A stretch of 64,000 bases of DNA from Bauldia sp963759235 (GTDB lineage: Bacteria > Pseudomonadota > Alphaproteobacteria > Rhizobiales > Kaistiaceae). Positions 8,665-16,519 of the stretch are shown in pieces. Made by a program: the position numbers and the translations under genes. How positions within the stretch are numbered: position 1 is the stretch's first letter; every line of letters starts with the position of its first letter. Below the pieces are notes generated by a model, which was not told where the DNA came from, made no database searches, and saw nothing but the letters and a program-made list of their open reading frames with translations. The DNA lies in assembly GCA_963759235.1 (NCBI GenBank), contig CAVWYO010000011.1:1-64000 (forward strand), read 5' to 3'.

Positions 8665-9669
8665 TCACATGCGCGAGAGGCGATCGCCTCCGGCGACAGC
8701 CATCTTGTGCTCGGCCCAGCGTTTGAGGTCGGCGACCGTGAACGTCGCGATGAACGGATTCGCCGTGACGATCATGTCGCGCGTCGTCCGGCCGCTCGCA
8801 TCCGCTTTCGCCATGGTGGCGGCCGCGTCGGCATAGGCGGGCGCCGACAGCACCGCCACCGCGCCGGCGCCCCCGGCGAAGTGCGAGAGGTACAAGGTGC
8901 CCGGCGTCACCGGCAGGCAGCGGCTCGCCAGCATGGCGGCATTCCCTTCGGCAAAACGGGCGACCATTTCGCGTGAGAGGTCCGGATCGCGTTTCAGGTC
9001 GAGAATCTCGGTGTCGCTCCGTCCCGCGAGGTCGGGCCGGTAGGCGTGAATCATGTCGAGCCAGGTTCCATCCAGGAACTGTCCGCTCCCCGACGCGCTC
9101 GAAAGCGTGTTGTTGGCGGTCGCGTCGCCACCCAATTCGGCCGTGACGATCCGGCGCGCGACGGTGTCGGCGGCCAATCCGTCGGCGAGGTCGAGGGGAC
9201 TCTGGTCGGCGAGCCGGCACACCCCCGACGGGCCGGCGAAATGCCAGCCGACCGTCACCACCAGCGCGCAGGCGATCATCGCGACGATCAGACCGTGGCC
9301 ACGCCTGCCGGTCACCGGCCCGGGGGCGTCGTCACGAGAAGCAGGCCTGACGGCGGGCGCGCCGGGCGGTGCCGTCTCCGATCCGCCAGCCTCGACGTCG
9401 TCGCATCCCTCGTCGATGGCGGCGATCGCCACGGCAAGGTCGAGGATCGAAGCGGCACCCCGGTAATGGCTGATTTCCGTGTAGCCGACCGGCCGGAGGA
9501 ACGCGTCGACGGCGCCCCCCGCAGCGGACGCGCCGGGCGTCGCCGGGCCGGAGGACGCTTCCGGTGTCCGGCTCGGCGGCGCCGGCGAACAGGGCGCCAT
9601 CTCCTCGAGCCGAAGCGTTGCTTCCGCGAGCCCAATCCGGTCCGGGCCGGCGGGATCCTCTTCGCTCAT
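8665..9669 (-). CDS. Membrane-anchored transglycosylase (SLT-like) protein
   Basis: A 334-residue protein in three parts. A cytoplasmic Pro/Ala-rich N-terminus covers 1-122 and a single membrane helix 126-145. The periplasmic domain has a lysozyme-like core: a Glu at 178 in TAELGGDA, then N..SSASGSGQF and TWLDMI, as in lytic transglycosylases. Cutting of peptidoglycan glycan strands is inferred, with Glu178 as the likely acid. The orientation N-in with a catalytic domain outside and a long disordered cytoplasmic tail is unusual for the fold. It is separate from the importer operon by 210 bases. Confidence 0.65.
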   Translation of the reverse strand: MSEEDPAGPDRIGLAEATLRLEEMAPCSPAPPSRTPEASSGPATPGASAAGGAVDAFLRPVGYTEISHYRGAASILDLAVAIAAIDEGCDDVEAGGSETAPPGAPAVRPASRDDAPGPVTGRRGHGLIVAMIACALVVTVGWHFAGPSGVCRLADQSPLDLADGLAADTVARRIVTAELGGDATANNTLSSASGSGQFLDGTWLDMIHAYRPDLAGRSDTEILDLKRDPDLSREMVARFAEGNAAMLASRCLPVTPGTLYLSHFAGGAGAVAVLSAPAYADAAATMAKADASGRTTRDMIVTANPFIATFTVADLKRWAEHKMAVAGGDRLSRM

Positions 9670-9883
9670 GGTCCGTTCCCACGTATCAGCCCACCCCCGA
9701 CAGGATCGGCGAACATGCTGAATCGTCGGTTAATCAAGCCGCGAAGGCCACGTGTCCGAAGGAGGGGACCGGCATCCGCCTAAAAATGCGCAAAGCGGAG
9801 ATCGGTCATGCTGCATCGGCTTGCTATCCCGCCGGTGTCGCTTGCACTAACGTTTGCGCCGATGACAACGTGAGGGGCAATCC

Positions 9884-10258
9884 ATGAACCAGGCTCGAAG
9901 CGACGAGGTCGTCCACTGGGTGTACGAGGTGACGATCAGGGACGGGCAGCTCCAAAACCTGAAAGAGCTGATTGCCGAGATGGTCGCCGGCACCAAAGCC
10001 GGCGAGCCGGGAACCCTCCTTTATGAGTGGGTGGTGAGCGAGGACGGCTCGACCGGGCAGGTCACCGAGCGCTACGCCAACTCGAAGGCGGCTCTGGTCC
10101 ACATGACGACATTCACGCGGGATTTCGCCGCGCGCCTGGGCACCATGGCCGACCTCGCGCGCCACACGGTCTATGGCCACCCCTCGCCGGCGCTCCGCCA
10201 GGCGATCGCCGGGTCGAAGCCGATCTTTTTCGACGATGTCGCCGGCTTCGAGCGGTGA
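9884..10258 (+). CDS. Antibiotic biosynthesis monooxygenase (ABM) family protein
   Basis: 124 residues with the ABM pattern: a short beta strand (VVHWVYEVTI), a helix with GQLQNLKELIAEM, then EPGTLLYEWVVSEDG and a VTERYANSKAALVHM strand-helix unit. Such ferredoxin-like dimers act as cofactor-free monooxygenases or as sensors and chaperones; the substrate cannot be told. The ATG is the first in-frame start, preceded by GAGGGGCAATCC. It is divergent from the transglycosylase-like gene. Confidence 0.75.
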   Translation: MNQARSDEVVHWVYEVTIRDGQLQNLKELIAEMVAGTKAGEPGTLLYEWVVSEDGSTGQVTERYANSKAALVHMTTFTRDFAARLGTMADLARHTVYGHPSPALRQAIAGSKPIFFDDVAGFER

Positions 10259-10389
10259 CCCTTGGCCGGTGAGACGCCGCCTTGTCCGCCAATGCGCGGC
10301 GACCCGAATCTGTGTGAGTTCGGTCACAGCAACCCGCAACGAATCGGTGTAGTCCAATTTCAGGCAGGCGTTTGCGAAGGAAGATCGTC

Positions 10390-10491
10390 ATGTCGATGGC
10401 ACTGTCGATATCGCTCAGGCTCGTTGCGTTCTTGGGGCTGACCGTTGCAACCACCGCGCTCATGGCCTTGCCCTACCTGACGATTCACTAG
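10390..10491 (+). CDS. Possible 33-residue single-pass membrane peptide
   Basis: A short frame preceded by AAGGA at good spacing. It encodes a peptide that is almost wholly one hydrophobic helix (about residues 8-29, LRLVAFLGLTVATTALMALPYL). Tiny membrane proteins of this form are often missed. No known family is recognised, and it could also be chance in a 450-base gap. Confidence 0.35.
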   Translation: MSMALSISLRLVAFLGLTVATTALMALPYLTIH

Positions 10492-10710
10492 CGGCCCCGC
10501 GACGGCATCGGGCTTGCCCGCGGCTTCGATGGCGCGGGGCAGGGTGGCAGCTCCGATACCGCTATAATCTTTCAAGCATTGCCGGCGGAACATTGTCGGC
10601 CACGAGCACATTCTCATGTTCGTGGTGGCTGCGGGTCCAGCTATGAACCGCTTCCCCCTATGCGTGGGATGCCCGACGGAATTTTGCTTCGGAAGCGAAA
10701 GGGACAAGCA

Positions 10711-11190
10711 ATGGCAATGGCCAAGAACACGATCTGCCTGTGGTACGACAAGGACGCCGAGGCCGCGGCCCGCTTCTATGCCGAGACTTTTCCCGACAGC
10801 GCGGTGATTGCCGTCCACCGGGCTCCCGGCGACTACCCGTCCGGCAAGGCGGGCGACGTGCTAACGGTCGAGTTCACCGTCGCCGGCATCCCCTGTCTCG
10901 GCCTCAACGGCGGCCCCGCCTTCCGGCACAACGAGGCGTTCTCGTTCCAGATCGCCACCGACGATCAGCAGGAGACCGACCGTTACTGGAACGCCATCGT
11001 CGGCAATGGCGGCGAGGAGAGTGCGTGCGGCTGGTGCAAGGACAAATGGGGCCTCTCCTGGCAGATCACGCCGCGCGCGCTGACCGACGCGCTGGCCGCC
11101 GGCGGCGCCGAAGCCAAACGCGCCTTCGACGCCATGATGGAGATGAAGAAGATCGACGTCGCCGCGATCGAGGCGGCCCGCCGCGGCTGA
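10711..11190 (+). CDS. VOC superfamily protein (PhnB / 3-demethylubiquinone methyltransferase-like)
   Basis: 159 residues of the vicinal-oxygen-chelate fold: ICLWYDKDAEAAARFYAETFPDS at the N-terminus, GIPCLGLNGGPAF in the middle and CGWCKDKWGLSWQITP at the end. This matches the PhnB-like group whose enzymatic role is mostly unproven. The start was set at the ATG with AGGGA upstream; longer versions have no similarity. It is the last gene before a 680-base gene-free stretch. Confidence 0.82.
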   Translation: MAMAKNTICLWYDKDAEAAARFYAETFPDSAVIAVHRAPGDYPSGKAGDVLTVEFTVAGIPCLGLNGGPAFRHNEAFSFQIATDDQQETDRYWNAIVGNGGEESACGWCKDKWGLSWQITPRALTDALAAGGAEAKRAFDAMMEMKKIDVAAIEAARRG

Positions 11191-11212
11191 GCGCGGCAAG
11201 AAGACGGCAGGC

Positions 11213-11340
11213 GCAAACGTTGCAACCGCGTTTCCTCCCCTGCGGAAGCGGGGGAGAGCCTGTCCCCGACCTGATCGGGGAGGGACCGCCGAAGACGGTG
11301 GAGCGGGCGCGGCCCATGCCCATCCCCGATGTCGTCCCGT
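11213..11340 (+). repeat. Dispersed GC-rich repeat, copy A
   Basis: Copy A of a repeat that recurs at 11396-11498. Both copies begin CAAACGTTGCAACCGCG, contain CCTCCCCTGCG and GACCGCCGAAG, and end CCCCGATGTCGTCCCGT. Copy A has about 25 extra bases in its centre. Repeats of this kind are common between genes in Hyphomicrobiales; no protein is encoded. Confidence 0.8.
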
Positions 11341-11395
11341 GAGCCGTCCGGCGTGCGGGCTCTGGTCGCGGCGCGGCGAGGGGTTGACGGCAGCC

Positions 11396-11498
11396 GCAAA
11401 CGTTGCAACCGCGTTTCCTCCCCTGCGAAGCGGGGGAGGGGGACCGCCGAAGGCGGTGGAGGGGGCGCGGCCCATGCCCATCCCCGATGTCGTCCCGT
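11396..11498 (+). repeat. Dispersed GC-rich repeat, copy B
   Basis: The second, shorter copy of the element at 11213-11340, in the same orientation. The two flank about 55 bases of unique DNA. Confidence 0.8.
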
Positions 11499-11869
11499 GC
11501 GCGGCGCGGCGCATCCGGGACGACAGTGGTAGGGGCGGCGCGACCGGGTGCGAGCGTCGATACCAGCCCGACGGTCTGGTTCACCACCAAGGTAATTGCG
11601 AAGGTGTATTGAGCGGGGTCCGCCCCGATCCGGGGAGCGGTCCGAGGGCGCCAACCCGAGGCCCCGGCAAGGCGGAATAGCGGAGCGTATTCCGCGACAA
11701 ACCATCCGCGACAAACCATCCCGGACAAGCCATCCCGGAAGACCAACCGTCCTCATCCTGAGGAGGCTGGCGTCAGCCGGCCCTCGACGGTGGCACGCGA
11801 TCACGATAAATGCCGTAAAATGAAGCCGTCAAATCAGCGGCGACCTGTAGTGTCAGAGGTTGCTCGGAG

Positions 11870-13834
11870 TTGGAAGAGCTAGGTCAAAATCTCCCCAGCG
11901 CCTCGGTCAGCATGACTACTGCCAAAAACCTCGTCGTCAACTTCGCGGTGCCGGAGCGCCCGCTCTATTTGGTCGGAGTCTTTGAACGCGGCGTTACGGT
12001 TTACAGCCAGCAAGTTCGGGCGCTCAATTTGATTTGGGCTCTCGTCGAGCGAGGAGTACTCGCTTGCAATCTAGATGAGAATGCCGCTCGCTCCGATGGG
12101 CGCGGTTCTATCGCTATAATCGGCGGCGGTTTTGCCGGACTGACCGCAGCTGCGGCGTTGATCAAGAAAGATGTCGACGCCAACATTACCATCTTCGAGC
12201 GACGTGACACGCTCCTGCCGCTGCAGCATGGCAGCGACACGAGGTGGCTGCACCCCCGCATCTACGATTGGCCTGCCGACGGCAGCAATTCGGCGGTGGC
12301 GGATCTGCCGATTCTCAATTGGACTGCAGCGCGCGCCTCTGACGTCGCTGCCCAGATTTTGCTGGAATGGCGCGAGCTGGCCAAGTCGGCAAAAGCTAAG
12401 CTCAATGTCTATTGTAACGCTCAACATCTACAAATCCATGAGCGCGAAATCGATAGAGGGCTCGCGATCGAGTGGGTAGGTGATGAGCGCTCGTACGATG
12501 GCAGCGTGACAACGACCCAGGCCTCGATTGGGGCAACTCAGGTCTTTGATCACGTCATCATGGCGGTGGGCTATGGGCTGGAGAAGGACAATGCCCTGTC
12601 CTACTGGCGAAATGACACACTTGGCCAACCCAGCCTAGCTGAGCCACATCGCACCTATCTCGTTTCGGGCCAGGGTGACGGCGCAATGATAGAGGTGTTG
12701 CGCCTGCGCATTTCGCAATACCGCCAAGACCGGATTCTGGACGAATTGGTCGTGCGGCGACCGGGCCTCCATAAGGCAGTCAAGGCGCTACGAGCAAGAT
12801 TCCCCAAGCCACAATCGGGCATGTTCACTGCTTTCGAGGAGTTGGATAGGGAAGCAGATTTTCAGGACACGCTCGGCGAATTGAAGCGGCGCCTGCGGCG
12901 CGATACCGAAGTGATCCTGCATCTGAGAAGACCAACTCTCATTGAGCTATTTGATAATCCAGAGGTGAAGATCGCTTTCCAAAATCGGCTTCTTATCTAC
13001 CTGCTATATAAGTGCGGCGGCTTTATACCGAGCTGCGCAGAGATTGTGGAACTCGCAAGGATGCACGGCATCCCAGACGCGCAGGTTATCCAGCGTCATG
13101 GAACCGAGGTCTGTAAGAATATGGCGTCACTGCTGTCGGATGACCTGATGCGGGCAGTCACCGATCGGTTTTGCGAAGGGACTCCGGTGCGTCAGACTGA
13201 AGACATACATTGGTCGGGCGGGTACTTCGGCTTCCCTGGTCCGCAGAAGACCGCCAAGGATTTGGACGACCAAATCCGGCAATACTGGCGCAAAGAATAC
13301 CTACCTGGACCGACTGCGCTTGCAGCTTTGTCGCTCTGCACAGGGGTGGCCGGGCTCTTGCGCAGGGACCACCCCATCGACAAACGTTTGCGCGTCACTT
13401 TGCATCGCACCCGTATGGTGGGGCGCGAGCCGCTGCTCCAGCAGTGCTGTGAGTATGTCGGCGTTAGTATTCCAAAAACGAGACCTGCAGCGGGGCGCAC
13501 CTTCCAGGTCGACAAGGCGACAATCGGCCTAGCCTATGGCTGCCGGGAGACTATCCGGTCGGTGAAGGGGGTGTCACGACTTGAGCTCCGCAACGCGATG
13601 GAGGAGCTCAATCTCAATGAGGGCTCGCGAGAGATGTCGATAGACGTCTGCTTCATCTTGGCAATGCCGGTCGTGCAGCCAGAAAAAGCGGGGAAATTCT
13701 CGGGACCCAGTCCTGTAGCCGGGGTGCTCTACGTCGACAGTGAGGCGCCGGATTGGTTCATCGACAATGAGCGGGCCAAGGATCTCTCCACCATCGTGGA
13801 GAGATTGGTGCGGATGCTTCCGAATTCGGCCTAG
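11870..13834 (+). CDS. FAD/NAD(P)-binding protein with GAF-like C-terminus
   Basis: A 654-residue protein of unknown role. An N-terminal segment (VYSQQVRALNLIWALVERG, about 44-62) precedes a Rossmann dinucleotide site GGGFAG (85-90), with an acidic FER strand end about 25 residues on. MAVGYG further along matches the second fingerprint of flavin-dependent oxidoreductases. The middle is not recognised. The last ~60 residues (VLYVDSEAPDWF, then a helix) resemble the end of GAF sensor domains. Codons are richer in A+T than in neighbours, suggesting transfer. The TTG at 11870 is the first available start; an ATG at 11912 is the alternative and neither has a good ribosome site. It heads a group with DUF3850, kinase and Nudix genes. 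Confidence 0.75.
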   Translation: MEELGQNLPSASVSMTTAKNLVVNFAVPERPLYLVGVFERGVTVYSQQVRALNLIWALVERGVLACNLDENAARSDGRGSIAIIGGGFAGLTAAAALIKKDVDANITIFERRDTLLPLQHGSDTRWLHPRIYDWPADGSNSAVADLPILNWTAARASDVAAQILLEWRELAKSAKAKLNVYCNAQHLQIHEREIDRGLAIEWVGDERSYDGSVTTTQASIGATQVFDHVIMAVGYGLEKDNALSYWRNDTLGQPSLAEPHRTYLVSGQGDGAMIEVLRLRISQYRQDRILDELVVRRPGLHKAVKALRARFPKPQSGMFTAFEELDREADFQDTLGELKRRLRRDTEVILHLRRPTLIELFDNPEVKIAFQNRLLIYLLYKCGGFIPSCAEIVELARMHGIPDAQVIQRHGTEVCKNMASLLSDDLMRAVTDRFCEGTPVRQTEDIHWSGGYFGFPGPQKTAKDLDDQIRQYWRKEYLPGPTALAALSLCTGVAGLLRRDHPIDKRLRVTLHRTRMVGREPLLQQCCEYVGVSIPKTRPAAGRTFQVDKATIGLAYGCRETIRSVKGVSRLELRNAMEELNLNEGSREMSIDVCFILAMPVVQPEKAGKFSGPSPVAGVLYVDSEAPDWFIDNERAKDLSTIVERLVRMLPNSA

Positions 13835-13898
13835 TTGAGTTCCGGCGAATCCAAAATCGTTCGTCTGGCACACGGCCGGAGACCGTTCCGCCTAAGCA

Positions 13899-13924
13899 TA
13901 TAATCCCCACCACTGGGCCAGTGG
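13899..13924 (+). promoter_or_regulatory. -10 box plus palindrome before DUF3850/kinase genes
   Basis: A perfect TATAAT at 13899-13904 is followed six bases later by the perfect palindrome CCACTGG-G-CCAGTGG (13910-13924). No good -35 box is seen at the usual distance. The layout suggests a separate, repressible promoter for the two genes that follow (inference). Confidence 0.4.
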
Positions 13925-14062
13925 CCGTAGCGTTCGAGATCGTGAGTGTGGCAGCACCCCGTGCAACCAAACCTTTCCAACTTAATTTCGACTACGTGGA
14001 CTTTGTCCCGGCTTGAATGGGTCGGCAACGACGTCCTTGACCGTGGTAACCTGGAGATGTCC

Positions 14063-14389
14063 ATGATCAGCGCAACGACTGAACACGTATCGGAACTTGG
14101 TGCGGCTTCCGCCCGCGGTCCGATCGAACACAAAGTCAAGTCGTGGCCCCAATTTTTCGAGGCCACTTTGTCCGGTGTTAAGACTCACGATGTTCGTCGA
14201 TCGACCGATCGCGACTATCGGGTGGGAGATAGACTGCGCCTGCAAGAATACGACCCGGTCACTAAGACATATTCCGGTCGCGAACTGGTGGTTCGAATTA
14301 CCTATATGACTTCCGCCGCAGCGCCCTGCGCTCTGTCAGAAGAATGTTTGCATTCCGATTTTTGTATTCTCAGCATAGCCAAAGTATGA
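14063..14389 (+). CDS. DUF3850 (ASCH/PUA-like) domain protein
   Basis: About 108 residues. The core runs HKVKSWPQFFEATLSGVKTH...VRRSTDRDYRVGDRLRLQEYDP, then RELVVRITYM, and ends FCILSI. This is the DUF3850 pattern, a member of the ASCH/PUA superfamily that binds RNA or modified nucleotides. The ATG at 14063 has GGAG six bases upstream; ATG 14057 and a GTG at 13946 are alternatives that add no domain. It ends 15 bases before the kinase gene, so the two probably form an operon. A role in RNA or nucleotide handling is inferred. Confidence 0.72.
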   Translation: MISATTEHVSELGAASARGPIEHKVKSWPQFFEATLSGVKTHDVRRSTDRDYRVGDRLRLQEYDPVTKTYSGRELVVRITYMTSAAAPCALSEECLHSDFCILSIAKV

Positions 14390-14404
14390 TTTCGGTCAGA
14401 CACC

Positions 14405-14899
14405 GTGACGGGGCGGATCGTTGCAGTTTCAGGGCTCTGTGGTGCTGGTAAGAGCACAGCCGTAGGCTTTTTAGCGCAGAGGACTGGCGGGGAAGTGGTT
14501 TATTTCGGGGCCACGGTGCTACGCGTTGTGCGCGAGCGCGGCCTTCAGGAAACGAGTGCCAGCGAACAGATTGTGCGCATTGAGCTGCGCGACCAGCACG
14601 GATCGGCTTACCTGGCTAAGCTGGAAGCAGCCCGAATGAAATCGATCTTGGAGGAGGGGCGCGACGTTTTCGTGGATGCAGTGTATAACGTTGAAGAGCT
14701 TGACTTTCTTTCGCGGCTGGCGGCCGACTTTCTCCTCATTGGCATCGAGGTGTCTTTTGATACCAGGCTGGCGCGGCTCGGTGTGCGGCTAGTACGGCCG
14801 ATGACGGAGCCGCAGCTCCGGAAGCGCGATGCGGTGGATCTGACCCAACTCAAGAGTGGGAATGTGCTTACCAGGGCCAGCGTGCGAAATCGGCAATGA
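14405..14899 (+). CDS. P-loop nucleotide kinase, UPF0200/dephospho-CoA kinase-like (frameshifted C-terminus)
   Basis: As read, 164 residues from a GTG start. Walker A is GLCGAGKST (10-18). Helices follow (VRERGLQ, then IELRDQHG), then VFVDAVYN and a FDTRLARLG strand-helix. These match UPF0200-type kinases, relatives of adenylate and dephospho-CoA kinases. The read protein ends abruptly, but in the next frame the family's closing motif appears (IGNEGSMAEFESIL) and runs to a stop at 14960. Removing one A from the AAA at 14887-14889 joins the frames and gives 184 residues. The gene is therefore probably intact in the cell. The exact substrate is unknown; a nucleoside or nucleotide is likely. Confidence 0.72.
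   Translation: MTGRIVAVSGLCGAGKSTAVGFLAQRTGGEVVYFGATVLRVVRERGLQETSASEQIVRIELRDQHGSAYLAKLEAARMKSILEEGRDVFVDAVYNVEELDFLSRLAADFLLIGIEVSFDTRLARLGVRLVRPMTEPQLRKRDAVDLTQLKSGNVLTRASVRNRQ
14886..14891 (+). other. Single-base frameshift site (GAAATC for GAATC)
   Basis: One surplus A splits the kinase reading frame. With it removed, codons read GTG CGA ATC GGC AAT GAA GGG, aligning residue for residue with the UPF0200 ending. The restored GAATC is a CcrM-type GANTC site. Confidence 0.7.
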
Positions 14900-14928
14900 A
14901 GGGTCGATGGCAGAGTTTGAGAGCATTC

Positions 14929-15360
14929 TCAGCCGCGTACTGGATGAGAAGTCCTTTTGACGGTCTGCGTCTGGAACAGACGGGGCACAATAGAATTGGT
15001 AAGGCTGGGGGCGAGTTCTTTGTTGGCGTCGGTGCGTGGATCGAACCAGATTAGCTGCTCGATTTCCGCCTGGGGGATGGGATCGCCGACTAGGGCGCCA
15101 ATATAGAGCCTCACCACCACATCAGTGTCCGCAATGCCCGCCGCCCGGTCCCGGAAGACACCAAGGTAGTTGATGCCCTCGGGGATGAAGGTGCAGCCCA
15201 GTTCCTCGCCAATCTCGCGGGCAAGAGCGGTGAGGTCATCTTCCCCTCGTTCGGGCTTGCCACCGGGTAAAATATAGCAGTCAGAGCCACGCTTTCGGAC
15301 GAGCAGCAAACAGCCATCCTGAACCACGGCAAGGCCAATCTTCAAAATTTCCCGAGGCAT
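14929..15360 (-). CDS. Nudix hydrolase
   Basis: 143 residues. A complete Nudix box lies at 34-56: GGKPERGE, then REIGEELG, giving the metal-binding glutamates. Such enzymes split nucleoside diphosphate-linked compounds; the substrate cannot be told. The start at 15360 fits the family N-terminus; the frame is open far upstream without similarity. It converges on the kinase gene, whose corrected end would overlap it by 32 bases. It is the right-hand gene of the island. Confidence 0.85.
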   Translation of the reverse strand: MPREILKIGLAVVQDGCLLLVRKRGSDCYILPGGKPERGEDDLTALAREIGEELGCTFIPEGINYLGVFRDRAAGIADTDVVVRLYIGALVGDPIPQAEIEQLIWFDPRTDANKELAPSLTNSIVPRLFQTQTVKRTSHPVRG

Positions 15361-15391
15361 CGGTGCGTGCTCGCGAATCGCTCCCACTATT

Positions 15392-16519
15392 TTATCGCTG
15401 GTAGGATGCCTGATGTGATCGCGATGTCGGGAGGGAGTAACTACTCCACAGCTTCGTCGTGACCAGGGCTCGTTGGCAGTAAGCCGGGTCAGGCAATGAC
15501 ATCCGCGGCCGGGGCTTTGCGGAATGATCGCCCGCTGTTCCGCGAGACCGCTCCTCGAATACCAGAACTCCACCCCCACATCGCGCTCCTCTGGGGCGTT
15601 GCTCCCGGTGAGACTTCACCCCACCCATCGCCGCCGCGATCTCCGCCGCCAGTTTCGCGTTGTTCTTCACCAGCGCGATGTTGGTGACGAGGCTCGCGCC
15701 GCCGGTCCGCTTCAGGATCGCGTCGAGCAGGAACGGCGTCACCGCCTTGCCGGTCACCCCCGCCGCCACGCAGTCGCGGTGCGCCGCCGCGATGTGGACC
15801 GCCATCTCGGCCGCCGGGATCTCGTCCGCCCCCGGCACCGGGTTGGCGACCAGGATGCCGCCGCCGAGCGCCAGCGCCGCGCGCGCCGCCACGAAGGCGG
15901 CGATCGCCGCCGGGTCGTCGAGGCGGATCGGCGCCGGCAGGCCTGAGTCGCGCGACCAGAAGGCGGGAAAGGTGTCGGTGCCGTAACAGACCACCGGCAC
16001 GCCGAGCGTCTCCAGGACTTCCAGCGTCTTCGCCAGGTCGAGGAGCGCCTTGGCGCCGGCGGCGACCACCGTCACGTCGGTGCGCGCCAGTTCGCCGAGA
16101 TCGGCCGAGATGTCGAAGCTTGCCTCGGCGCCGCGGTGGACGCCGCCGATGCCGCCGGTGGCGAAGACGCCGATGCCGGCGCGGGCGGCGACGATCATGG
16201 TGGCGGCGACCGTCGTCGCGCCGGGCCTGCCCGAGACGACGCCGTAGGCGAGGTCGGCGCGCGACAGCTTCAGCGTGTCGGTCGATGTCGCCAGCCGTTC
16301 CAGTCCGGCCTGGTCGAGGCCGACGCGAATCCCGCCGTCGAGCACCGCGATTGTCGCCGGCACCGCGCCCGCTTCCCGCACGATCGCCTCGACCGCCAGT
16401 GCCGTCTCGATGTTCTGCGGCCACGGCATGCCGTGGCTGACGATGGTGGTCTCCAGGGCGACCACCGGCCGGCGGTCGGCCAGCGCCGCCCGCACCTCGT
16501 CGCTGATCGCCAGCATCAT
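15392..16519 (-). CDS. psuG: Pseudouridine-5'-phosphate glycosidase with abnormal C-terminal tail
   Basis: It splits pseudouridine 5'-phosphate into uracil and ribose 5-phosphate. The family is clear: ETTIVSHGMPWPQN near 23-36, VYGVVSGRPGATTVA-like loop, FATGGIGGVHRGAE and the final LVTNIALVKNNAKLAAEIA near 300. Family members end there at about 310 residues. This frame instead runs on for ~65 residues of unrelated, Arg/Ser-rich sequence to 375. The tail DNA (15392-15610) may be foreign or a repeat. It contains GAACTC at 15565 and GACTTC at 15612, the same kind of suspect site as in three other genes. The start overlaps the stop of psuK by four bases. Confidence 0.88.
   Translation of the reverse strand: MMLAISDEVRAALADRRPVVALETTIVSHGMPWPQNIETALAVEAIVREAGAVPATIAVLDGGIRVGLDQAGLERLATSTDTLKLSRADLAYGVVSGRPGATTVAATMIVAARAGIGVFATGGIGGVHRGAEASFDISADLGELARTDVTVVAAGAKALLDLAKTLEVLETLGVPVVCYGTDTFPAFWSRDSGLPAPIRLDDPAAIAAFVAARAALALGGGILVANPVPGADEIPAAEMAVHIAAAHRDCVAAGVTGKAVTPFLLDAILKRTGGASLVTNIALVKNNAKLAAEIAAAMGGVKSHREQRPRGARCGGGVLVFEERSRGTAGDHSAKPRPRMSLPDPAYCQRALVTTKLWSSYSLPTSRSHQASYQR

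Larger units (their letters stand above)
11191..11869. other. Gene-free stretch of ~680 bases at the island's left edge
   Basis: It holds the two repeat copies described separately, then a short tandem reiteration near 11690-11740 (GCGACAAACCATCC, repeated with small changes). Next comes a segment near 11755-11785 with the stem GGCTGGCGTCAGCC, which resembles other rhizobial intergenic repeats. No convincing coding frame is seen. It separates core-like DNA from the accessory genes that follow. Confidence 0.6.

Noticed and set aside
10113..10463. Minus-strand frame across the ABM gene end and small peptide
   Set aside because: Arginine-rich antisense frame with no features.
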